Source: Paenibacillus_AK sp041641375
GTDB taxonomy: Bacteria; Bacillota; Bacilli; Paenibacillales; YIM-B00363
Direction: 5' to 3'
Assembly: GCA_041641375.1 (NCBI GenBank)
Contig: JBEPYM010000020.1
Coordinates: 1-34,653, forward strand
Length of the DNA stretch: 34,653 bases
Shown here: positions 15,622-22,467 of the stretch, piece by piece
How positions within the stretch are numbered: the stretch's first letter is position 1
Layout: every line of letters starts with the position of its first letter
Made by a program: the position numbers and the translations under genes
Notes under the pieces: model-generated
Database searches by the model: none
What the model saw: only the letters and a program-made list of their open reading frames with translations
Told to the model about the DNA's origin: nothing

Positions 15622-16104
15622 CTATTCTAAAATGATTACGTTATATTCCTTGGCGAGCGCATACAGCTTTTCCATATCGGTGGTCACTGTATCTGGCGGC
15701 AACTTGAATTCATGCGCAGGCGTTCCCAGCTCGATAAAAAATTGTTCAAATCCAGCAGGAACAATCGTGGTTAACATTCGTGCGGGTTGATCGCCTTCAA
15801 CTTTGTATGTGTGCGGAATCCCCCGCGGTGCGAATACGAAGGTGCCTGGAGCAGCGCGCATCGTTTTTTCACCGACAGCGAACGTAACCTCTCCTTCTAA
15901 AATATAGAAGGTCTCGTCTTCATCCATATGAATATGTAAGGGTGGACCGTCCCCGGGTGGATTAATTTCTTCGATTAAACTAAATGCACCTCCGGTTTCT
16001 TTGCCGGTTGCTTTCACCTCAAATACAGTTCCCAGAAACCAATACGCCTTGCCCTCTTCTTTGGAAAGCGCATAACAAGAGTTTGTCGGCTGTTCCATTG
16101 CCAT
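15622..16104 (-). CDS. Single-domain cupin protein (quercetinase-like)
   Basis: 160 residues. Metal-binding cupin motif 1: PPLHIHMDEDETFYILEG, with His57, His59 and Glu64; motif 2: FVFAPRGIPHTY, with His98. This ligand set is complete for a mononuclear Fe/Mn/Ni cupin, and the N-terminal lead-in resembles quercetin-dioxygenase-like cupins, but the substrate is not predictable. Start at ATG 16104, placed by GGAGGGG eight bases upstream; longer frames run back through a terminator hairpin and are rejected. No signal peptide, so cytosolic. The aminotransferase terminator ends only 27 bp before the start, which leaves little space for a promoter. Confidence 0.85.
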   Translation of the reverse strand: MAMEQPTNSCYALSKEEGKAYWFLGTVFEVKATGKETGGAFSLIEEINPPGDGPPLHIHMDEDETFYILEGEVTFAVGEKTMRAAPGTFVFAPRGIPHTYKVEGDQPARMLTTIVPAGFEQFFIELGTPAHEFKLPPDTVTTDMEKLYALAKEYNVIILE

Positions 16105-16130
16105 CCCATTCCCCTCCATTTTCATCAATT

Positions 16131-16161
16131 GAAAAAACCCAATACCTGAACGGTATCGGGT
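16131..16161 (-). terminator. Intrinsic terminator of the aminotransferase gene
   Basis: Read on the minus strand: ACCCGATACC pairs with GGTATTGGGT (one G-T pair, loop GTTCA), followed by TTTTTTC. Confidence 0.8.
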
Positions 16162-16174
16162 GTACCAGCGAGTC

Positions 16175-17486
16175 CTATGTTGCAGGTACCTCAAGTAAAT
16201 CCTTGACGCCTTGGTAAATCAACGCGAACATGTCGTCGATCTGCGATTCTTCCGTGCAGGAGAACGCGACGCGCAGATCGGTATCGCCGAGTGCGATGGT
16301 GCCTACTCCGTATTTGTCGAGCAAATGCACGCGCAGCGTCTCAGCTTGGACAGACTTCAGCTTCAGGCACATAAAGTATCCGGAGTTGAAGGGATAATAC
16401 GTCCACGCGTCGTCGTATTTGCCGTTGTCGAGGATCGCCTTGACCCGGTTGGCGCGGCCCTTCATAATGTCGAACTTCTCCTGCTTCTGCGCCTCGAATT
16501 CAGGTGCTTGAAGCGCCCGAAGCACGAACGTCTGCGAGGGATGGGAGCAGCTCGATACGGTTGCGCGAATGATGCCGAGCGTCTTCTGCTCCAGTGCGGA
16601 GAGCAGCGATTCGGATGAAGNNNNNNNNNNAGGTGATGAAGCCGACGCGGAAGCCCCACACATATTCTTCCTTGGTTGCGCCGTCCACCTTCACTGCCAG
16701 CACGCGCGGATGCAGGTCGGCGAGCGAGCTGAACAGCGATTCACGCAGCGTGTTCTCGAAGAACAGCCCGAAGTAGGCGTCGTCGGATACGGCTACAACG
16801 TTAATTCCGGCTTGAGCGCCGGCGTGAATGGCCTCGACGATCGCCGCGCCTTCCGCTGCGGACGGCGTATATCCGGTCGGGTTATTCGGGAAGTTCAGCA
16901 CGACGATTGCTTTGCCCTTTCCTTGGCAGGCGAGAATCGAACGCTTCAAGCCTTCCGCATTGAAGAAGCCGTGCTCGTTATAGAGCGGATAATACAAAAA
17001 TTCGGCGCCGCGGCGGATACCGAAGGTCAGCTCATAATTTTCCCAATTCTTGTCGGGGATAATGACCGTATCGCCTGTATCGACAAGCAGGTCCGCGACG
17101 ATGCTGAGACCGTGCGTCAGCGCGTTCGTTACGATCGGGTTGCCGAACGATTTCCCGGCCAGCCCCGGATTCTCCTTCACCATCTTCTCGCGCCACGCCT
17201 TACGCAGCTCCGGCTTGCCCTCCGGCGGGGCGTAAGGATACAGGTCCTTCGGCTCGTAAGCCGCAAGCGTCTCCTGAATGACCTCCAGATGCATCGGCAC
17301 GTTGCCTTCCGTTGCAATCCCGATTGTTGCGTTATACCGCTTAGCCTTGGCTTTCGCTTCCGCGGACTGGCTCAGAATGCCGACCTTCGGAAAATAGATG
17401 CTCCTGCCGAGACCGGAGAGCATCTCATACACATGGGGGTTGCCCGTCTCAATCGCATCGTTTAATTGCTTCGCGAGTGGATTCAC
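16175..17486 (-). CDS. PLP-dependent class I/II aminotransferase (interrupted by assembly gap)
   Basis: About 430 residues plus whatever the gap hides. Fold-type I landmarks: YPYAPPEGKPELRKAW (83-98), FPNNPTG (199-205), SDDAYFGLFFE (234-244, the Asp contacting the PLP ring nitrogen), and ATKEEYVWGFRVGF (270-283) with the Schiff-base Lys272. After the gap: LEQKTLGIIRATVSSCSHPSQTF and a C-terminal small domain with LRVAFSC, where the Arg is expected to bind the substrate carboxylate. Ten Ns at 16621-16630 shift the frame; the true insert must be a multiple of three, and by family pattern only a few residues are missing, so the gene is probably intact. GTG start at 17486. It lies 66 bp after the MFS gene, possibly the same transcript. 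Amino-acid specificity is unknown. Confidence 0.88.
16621..16630. other. Assembly gap (10 N) inside aminotransferase
   Basis: Ten Ns. GATGAAG occurs close to both edges, so a short repeat may have caused the misassembly. The codon phases on the two sides require an insert divisible by three. Confidence 0.95.
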
Positions 17487-17552
17487 TGTCTTCCATCCTT
17501 CCGCATATCGCTTTCGTATTGCGTACCATTATATCAAAGGATTGCCTGCGCG

Positions 17553-18803
17553 TCACTCCATGTTCCATTGTTGCAGCTTGTTGTCCTTCGGCAGCAGCAA
17601 AGCAGCAATGCCAAGAAGGGGGAGCACCGATGTCCATTCGATGATCGCCTGAATGCCGGCCAGGTCGGCCAGCTTGCCGAGCGTGGCTGAGCCGATTGCG
17701 CCGAGTCCGAACGCAAGTCCAATCACGAGCCCCGAAACCGTTCCGACGTTGCCCGGGACGAGCTCCTGCGCATAGACGACGGTAACCGAGAAGCTCGACA
17801 GCACGATTACCCCGATCAGCCCCATCAACACCGCAACGACCGGGAGGCTCGCGTAAGGAAGCAAAAGAGCGAGCGGAGCGGAGGCCAGCATGGAGAACGC
17901 GATAACGTTGCGCTTGCCGAACCGGTCAGCAAGCGGACCTCCGACGAAGGTGCCGATTGCGCCAGCCGCCAGGAAGGTAAAAATAAAATATTGCGCCGTT
18001 TCGATGGCAACGCCGTACACATCCCGCAGGAAGAAGGGATAAAATTGCGCGATCGCCGCATGGTACCAGGAGCGGGCGAACACAAAAAACAGCAGCACCG
18101 CCATCGCAATACGAATTTGCCGCATCCGTTCCGGACTGGCCGGACGGACCGGGCGCACCGTCTTCCGGCGTGCCGCCGTTTGCAGCTCGTTGCGGTACCA
18201 GCCGGCAATATAGAACAGCAGCACGATTGCGGCACCGGCAACGAGCGTAAACCAGACCGCTCCTTGCTGTCCGAGCGGAACGAAAATCCACGCCGTCATG
18301 AGCGGCGCCAGCGATTGCCCGGCGTTGCCTCCGACCTGGAAAATCGACTGCGCCAATCCCCGGCGCGGACCCGCCGCCATGAAGGCGACTCGCGAGCCTT
18401 CCGGGTGGAAGACGGCGGAGCCGATTCCGACGAGCACGACGGACATCAGCACCACCGGATAGCTGGGCGCATAGGCCAGTCCGAGCATGCCGAGGAACGT
18501 GGAAAACATGCCGATCGGCAGCATGAACGGAGAGGGGCGTTTATCCGTATACAGACCGACGACCGGCTGCATAACGGAAGCGACTGCATTAATGACGAAG
18601 CCAATCATCCCGATTTGAAAGTAGCTCAAATTCATCGCATCCTTCAAGATCGGAAAGATGGCGGGAATAACGGATTGGATGGAATCGTTCAGGAGATGGA
18701 CAAGCGAAATCGCAAACAGGACGCGGTACGTCGTTCCATGCTCGGAGGACGGCTTGAATCCTGCCGCAAGCGGCGTTTGGGATGCGGCGCCCGTTGGCAA
18801 CAC
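17553..18803 (-). CDS. MFS exporter, fosmidomycin-resistance (Fsr) type
   Basis: 416 residues with about twelve TM segments. The N-terminal signature SLVHLLNDSIQSVIPAIFPILKD and QPVVGLYTDKRPSPFMLPIGM match the Fsr-type branch of the major facilitator superfamily, proton-driven drug efflux in the inner membrane. PLADRFGKRN is the repeat of the loop motif in the second half. The GTG start at 18803 lies one base after the psd stop, with GAGGAG inside the end of psd, so the two genes are co-transcribed and probably translationally coupled. The real substrate may be any small anionic compound; fosmidomycin resistance is only the family name. Confidence 0.9.
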   Translation of the reverse strand: MLPTGAASQTPLAAGFKPSSEHGTTYRVLFAISLVHLLNDSIQSVIPAIFPILKDAMNLSYFQIGMIGFVINAVASVMQPVVGLYTDKRPSPFMLPIGMFSTFLGMLGLAYAPSYPVVLMSVVLVGIGSAVFHPEGSRVAFMAAGPRRGLAQSIFQVGGNAGQSLAPLMTAWIFVPLGQQGAVWFTLVAGAAIVLLFYIAGWYRNELQTAARRKTVRPVRPASPERMRQIRIAMAVLLFFVFARSWYHAAIAQFYPFFLRDVYGVAIETAQYFIFTFLAAGAIGTFVGGPLADRFGKRNVIAFSMLASAPLALLLPYASLPVVAVLMGLIGVIVLSSFSVTVVYAQELVPGNVGTVSGLVIGLAFGLGAIGSATLGKLADLAGIQAIIEWTSVLPLLGIAALLLPKDNKLQQWNME

Positions 18804-18804
18804 G

Positions 18805-19608
18805 TCAGTTCTCCTCTCCGGCGGGCACGAGCGTACCGAGCCGCTGACCCATCCTCACCTTGGATCCGACGTGAAGCGCCGGATCCGGCACGAAGGTGCC
18901 GCTCTCCGTTAGCAGCACTACGGTCGAACCGAATTCGAAGTAAGCGAGCTCATCCCCTCTTGTAACGGAGGCCGGCGCGGTCCCGTTCACGTAGCGGATT
19001 GAGCTGACGTTCAGTGCGCCGACCTTGACGACGGCGATCTCGCCGCTTTCATGGCGAATGAAGGTGACCAAGCGTTCGTTGCGGCTTAGCACGCGTTTCA
19101 TATGGCGCAGCCCGAACTCGTTCACCGGATACACCTTGCCCGGCACATGCTCCGTCTCGACGACTTGACCGCTTACCGGCGCGTGAATACGGTGATAGTC
19201 CGTCGGACTTAAATACAGCACGAGGCAGTACCCGTTCTTGTAGGTCACGTGGCGCGGAGATACGTTCAGCAGCTCTTCAACGGTGTAGTCCTGTCCCTTG
19301 ACCTGGAACACGGTTCCCTCGTTCACGGGCCCCATTCCGGTAATGACCGCGTCTACCGAGCTGACCAGCGCTTCCGGCGCCGAGTCGATCGTTCTTGAGC
19401 CCGGCTTCAGCCGTCTCGTAAAAAATTCATTCAGCGAGCCATACTCATGTATCGCTTTTTCCGCTTCGGAAATCGAAATTCCATATGCCTTCGCAAAGGA
19501 TGAAATCAACGGGCGGCTAAGCCGGGATTTGGCAAAGGCGCCTGTCGTTCGAGACACCCACTTGCGTGAAGTTAGCTCGGTAAAAAGCTTCCAGATCGTA
19601 TTGTTCAT
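18805..19608 (-). CDS. psd: Phosphatidylserine decarboxylase proenzyme
   Basis: 267 residues, the normal length for the bacterial enzyme. It makes phosphatidylethanolamine from phosphatidylserine at the membrane. Self-processing pyruvoyl enzyme: the expected catalytic triad is Asp86 (SSVDAVITG), His142 (DYHRIHAPVSG) and Ser228. The cleavage motif usually written LGST reads FGST here (residues 226-229, FEFGSTVVLL), a conservative change that should keep the Gly-Ser scissile bond. N-terminal landmark: YGSLNEFFTRRLKPGSR. ATG start with a weak AGGTG ribosome site. No pssA neighbour is present; instead an MFS exporter follows directly. Confidence 0.95.
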   Translation of the reverse strand: MNNTIWKLFTELTSRKWVSRTTGAFAKSRLSRPLISSFAKAYGISISEAEKAIHEYGSLNEFFTRRLKPGSRTIDSAPEALVSSVDAVITGMGPVNEGTVFQVKGQDYTVEELLNVSPRHVTYKNGYCLVLYLSPTDYHRIHAPVSGQVVETEHVPGKVYPVNEFGLRHMKRVLSRNERLVTFIRHESGEIAVVKVGALNVSSIRYVNGTAPASVTRGDELAYFEFGSTVVLLTESGTFVPDPALHVGSKVRMGQRLGTLVPAGEEN

Positions 19609-19673
19609 GTCAGCACCTATTCTGTCATTTTACCGATAATATTGACACAAACAGCGCCCTTCGCGCAAACAAT

Positions 19674-19874
19674 TTATCGATTTCGTTCCGGACACTTGAG
19701 GCATACCTCGTGATTGACAAAAATCGGATGTGTCGAACCGGACAGCTTGGTGCAGGCAATTGGAGTTGCGTCAGACGGATTTTCGGCAATACCGACACAA
19801 TATCGGCATTCCAGTGCGATCAAACCCAGTGCAAAAGTGCAGGCGGGGCGATCCATAGCAGTCGTCCTTGTCAC
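19674..19874 (-). CDS. Small Cys-rich protein, unknown function
   Basis: 66 residues, too short for a family call but supported by signals. The GTG start at 19874 has GAGGAG ten bases upstream, and a consensus TATAAT (minus strand, 19922-19917) is placed to give a leader of about 36 nt. Six Cys residues include two CxxC pairs (ECRYCVG at 22-28 and VCLKCPE at 57-63), as in zinc ribbons or iron-sulfur or disulfide-forming proteins. No signal peptide. Located between psd and the divergent cytochrome oxidase operon. It could be a metal or redox-linked accessory protein, but that is only suggested by the Cys pattern and neighbourhood. Confidence 0.5.
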   Translation of the reverse strand: MTRTTAMDRPACTFALGLIALECRYCVGIAENPSDATPIACTKLSGSTHPIFVNHEVCLKCPERNR

Positions 19875-19916
19875 AAAAAAGCATCTCCTCGTTCACAGCT
19901 TGTTCACACCTTATCT

Positions 19917-19922
19917 ATTATA
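19917..19922 (-). promoter_or_regulatory. Consensus -10 box for the small Cys-rich gene
   Basis: TATAAT on the minus strand. With a 17-bp spacer the -35 position reads TTTAAT, only a partial match. Confidence 0.45.
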
Positions 19923-20036
19923 AAGCCCTTCCATACACCATTAAAGGTTATATTTACCTATTTTTCATTGGGGGGCTTCCTTCCTATCTATATGCAGACC
20001 CGTGTTATAAATCCTTCACAATCTCTTTACCTCTGA

Positions 20037-20078
20037 GTGATATTCATCACAGGTGCTTCCTCTTGCTCCGGTTACAAT
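20037..20078 (+). promoter_or_regulatory. FNR/CRP-like box and -10 of the ba3 oxidase operon
   Basis: GTGATATTCATCAC (20037-20050) is a perfect GTGA-N6-TCAC inverted repeat, followed by A as in the TGTGA-N6-TCACA consensus. The -10 candidate TACAAT is at 20073-20078, giving a +1 near 20085 and placing the box centre (20043.5) at about -41.5, the class II activator position. The -35 region is poor, as expected for activator-dependent promoters. Confidence 0.55.
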
Positions 20079-20124
20079 GAAACCATTCAATAAGTCGAAT
20101 TGGAATCGAAGGAGGTTGCAACTG

Positions 20125-20280
20125 ATGAATCCGGAAAAACAAACCCCTCTGCACCCAAAGCCTCATACGCATGATCAGGATCCGCCGCTTGGAGGCACGT
20201 TCATTTCCGTACTGTTCGTCGCCGCATTCATCGCGGTATCCTGGTTCGGCGTCTGGCTGCTGTTTACATCCAAACTGTAA
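20125..20280 (+). CDS. cbaD: Cytochrome c oxidase subunit IIa (ba3 type)
   Basis: 51 residues: a hydrophilic, His/Pro-rich N-terminus (LHPKPHTHDQDPPLGGT) and one TM helix (ISVLFVAAFIAVSWFGVWLLF). This is the plan of the small subunit IIa that packs against subunits I and II in ba3-type oxidases. ATG at 20125 with AAGGAGG upstream; longer frames lack a ribosome site. First gene of the operon, 27 bp before subunit II. The call rests on size, the single helix and gene order. Confidence 0.8.
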   Translation: MNPEKQTPLHPKPHTHDQDPPLGGTFISVLFVAAFIAVSWFGVWLLFTSKL

Positions 20281-20307
20281 CGTCACAACTGAAGGAGGTT
20301 TGCATTC

Positions 20308-20775
20308 ATGCACATTCATCGTCTGGAGAAAGCATGGCTCGGCATCGGCATCGGCATGCTTGTTTTATTTCTTGCCATTACAGGCGTTAACGCGTTCACG
20401 ATGGGAGGACATCCGCCGACCGGTCACCACAAGATCGATCCGGCCAAGGTGAACGAAACCGCGCCTTTCGACAAGCCCGGTTTGAAAAAAATCGGCGATA
20501 ACGAATATGAGCTCGTCATGGTAGGTTTTGTGTTCAGCTACAGTCCGGTTGAGGTGGAAATTCCGAAGGGGGCGAAGGTGCATTTTATCGCTACGAGCTC
20601 CGACGTGGTCCACGGGCTGCAAATACCGAATACACCGGTCAATCTGATGCTCGTTCCCGGTGAAGTCAATCACTTGACCTACACCTTCAAGGAAGCGGGA
20701 GATTATCTGGTGTTATGTAATGAATACTGCGGAGCTTCGCATGAAGTGATGAAAATGAATATCAAGGTTCGATAG
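20308..20775 (+). CDS. cbaB: Cytochrome c oxidase subunit II, CuA domain (ba3 type)
   Basis: 155 residues, the short form typical of ba3 oxidases. One N-terminal membrane anchor (LGIGIGMLVLFLAITGVNAF), then an extracytoplasmic cupredoxin domain. All ligands of the binuclear CuA centre are present: His102 (SSDVVHGL), then Cys137, Glu139, Cys141, His145 and Met148 in CNEYCGASHEVM. It takes electrons from cytochrome c and passes them to subunit I. AAGGAGG precedes the ATG; 15 bp separate it from subunit I. Confidence 0.95.
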   Translation: MHIHRLEKAWLGIGIGMLVLFLAITGVNAFTMGGHPPTGHHKIDPAKVNETAPFDKPGLKKIGDNEYELVMVGFVFSYSPVEVEIPKGAKVHFIATSSDVVHGLQIPNTPVNLMLVPGEVNHLTYTFKEAGDYLVLCNEYCGASHEVMKMNIKVR

Positions 20776-20790
20776 AAAGGAGCGCGGCAA

Positions 20791-22449
20791 ATGAAAACGT
20801 TACAAGCAGCATTCGATCGGCGGGACGGCAAGCTAGTGCTGGCCCATGTCATTCTGGCTTTTGTCGCCCTCTTTCTGGGCGGCGTGGCGGGTCTCCTGCA
20901 AACCCTTGTGAAGGGCGGCAGACTTATCCTGCCCGGAAACATTGGATATTATCAGCTGTTGACCGCACACGGCGTATTGATGGCACTCGTATTTACAACC
21001 TTTTTTATTATCGGCTTTCTGTATGCAGGCATGGCTTACACGATGGGACGCAGACAAGGCGAATTGGATGAGCAGGCGCGCAAGCTGGGCTGGTGGGGCT
21101 TCGGGCTCATGACGGCAGGCACGCTGATTGCTACGATCATGATCCTGCTGAATAAGGCGACGGTGCTGTATACGTTCTATGCACCGATGATGGCGGATCC
21201 GCTCTTTTATATCGCCCTCGCCCTCGTCGTAATCGGCAGCTGGGTCAGCGGCTTCGGCCTGTTTATCCAGTATGTGTCCTGGCGCAAGGCGAACCCGGGA
21301 CAGCGCACGCCGCTGTTCGGTTTTATGGGTGTCGTTACGATGCTCATGTGGCTCATCGCCACACTCGGGGTGACAGCAGAGGTTGTGTTCCAGCTCATCC
21401 CGTGGTCGCTTGGCTGGACCGATACGATTAACGTGATGCTGAGCCGGACGCTGTTCTGGTACTTCGGACATCCGCTCGTCTATTTCTGGCTGCTGCCTGC
21501 CTATATGTGCTGGTATGTGTGCATTCCGAAAATTATCGGCGGCAAAATATTCAGCGACGCGCTGGCGCGCCTGTCCTTCATTATGTTCCTGCTGTTCTCG
21601 ATTCCGGTCGGCTTTCACCATCAGCTGATGGAGCCCGGCATCTCCAGCCTGTGGAAATACATTCAGGTCGTACTGACCTTTATGGTTATTATCCCTTCGC
21701 TGATGACGGCGTTCTCGCTGTTCGCCACCTTCGAGCTGTACGGCCGCTCGCAGGGCTCACGCGGGCTGTTCGGCTGGGTGCGCAAGCTGCCTTGGGGCGA
21801 CGTTCGATTTTTTGCTCCATTCATGGGCATGCTCATCTTTATCCCGGCCGGTGCGGGCGGAATCATTAACGCGAGCCATCAGCTGAACGCCATGGTGCAC
21901 AATACGCTGTGGGTAACGGGTCATTTCCATCTTACGGTTGCGACTAGCGTCGCGCTTACGTTCTTCGGCATCGCATACTGGCTCATCCCGCACGTAACGG
22001 GACGTACGCTGACGAAAGCGATGAACCGGTCCGGCATCATCCAAACCTGGCTGTGGGTCATCGGCATGTTCTTTATGTCCGGCTCGATGCATACGGTAGG
22101 CCTGCTCGGCTCGCCTCGGCGCACCGCGTTCACGACATACGGCGATCATCCCGACGCCGTGCTGTGGATGCCGTACCACGTGGCGATGGCGATCGGCGGC
22201 ACGATTCTGTTCGTCGCCGTGATCCTGATGGTGGTCAACACCTTCCTGCTCATGTACGGTCCGAAGGGAGCGACTGAATTCCCGATTGGCGAGACGTCTG
22301 AGGAAGCCGTTGCTACCCCGGCTATTTTCGAGCGCTGGGGCTTGTGGATCGGCATCGTCATCGTCTTGATCCTGCTGGCGTACACGATTCCGGTGCTCGA
22401 TATGCTGAACCCCGGCGTACCCGGCTCCAAGGGCTTTGTCACCTGGTAA
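20791..22449 (+). CDS. cbaA: Cytochrome c oxidase subunit I (ba3 type)
   Basis: 552 residues with about 13 TM helices, a proton-pumping terminal oxidase of the inner membrane (heme-copper family B). Expected ligands: low-spin heme His60 (TAHGVLMAL) and His380; CuB ligands His227 (with the cross-linked Tyr231 in GHPLVYFW) and His276/His277 (FHHQ); high-spin heme His378 (VTGHFHLTV). AAAGGAG precedes the ATG. Third gene of the IIa-II-I operon. The FNR/CRP-like box upstream suggests oxygen-linked control, sensible for a high-affinity ba3 oxidase. No assembly factors or subunit III are found nearby, as usual for this type. Confidence 0.96.
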   Translation: MKTLQAAFDRRDGKLVLAHVILAFVALFLGGVAGLLQTLVKGGRLILPGNIGYYQLLTAHGVLMALVFTTFFIIGFLYAGMAYTMGRRQGELDEQARKLGWWGFGLMTAGTLIATIMILLNKATVLYTFYAPMMADPLFYIALALVVIGSWVSGFGLFIQYVSWRKANPGQRTPLFGFMGVVTMLMWLIATLGVTAEVVFQLIPWSLGWTDTINVMLSRTLFWYFGHPLVYFWLLPAYMCWYVCIPKIIGGKIFSDALARLSFIMFLLFSIPVGFHHQLMEPGISSLWKYIQVVLTFMVIIPSLMTAFSLFATFELYGRSQGSRGLFGWVRKLPWGDVRFFAPFMGMLIFIPAGAGGIINASHQLNAMVHNTLWVTGHFHLTVATSVALTFFGIAYWLIPHVTGRTLTKAMNRSGIIQTWLWVIGMFFMSGSMHTVGLLGSPRRTAFTTYGDHPDAVLWMPYHVAMAIGGTILFVAVILMVVNTFLLMYGPKGATEFPIGETSEEAVATPAIFERWGLWIGIVIVLILLAYTIPVLDMLNPGVPGSKGFVTW

Positions 22450-22467
22450 TGCTCCCTAGGGAGCATT
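22448..22467. terminator. Perfect 20-bp palindrome between convergent genes
   Basis: AATGCTCCCT and its exact reverse complement abut (centre 22457/22458). The palindrome overlaps the stop codons of both subunit I (22447-22449) and rocR (22467-22469). No T-run follows; I treat it as a probable bidirectional transcript end or 3' stabilising hairpin. Confidence 0.55.

Noticed and set aside
16569..17465. 298-residue plus-strand frame spanning the N gap
   Set aside because: It is antisense to the aminotransferase, whose PLP motifs are unambiguous. It runs through the Ns only because they impose no stop.
17991..18965. 324-residue plus-strand frame
   Set aside because: It is antisense to the MFS exporter and psd; extreme Arg/His content and no ribosome site.
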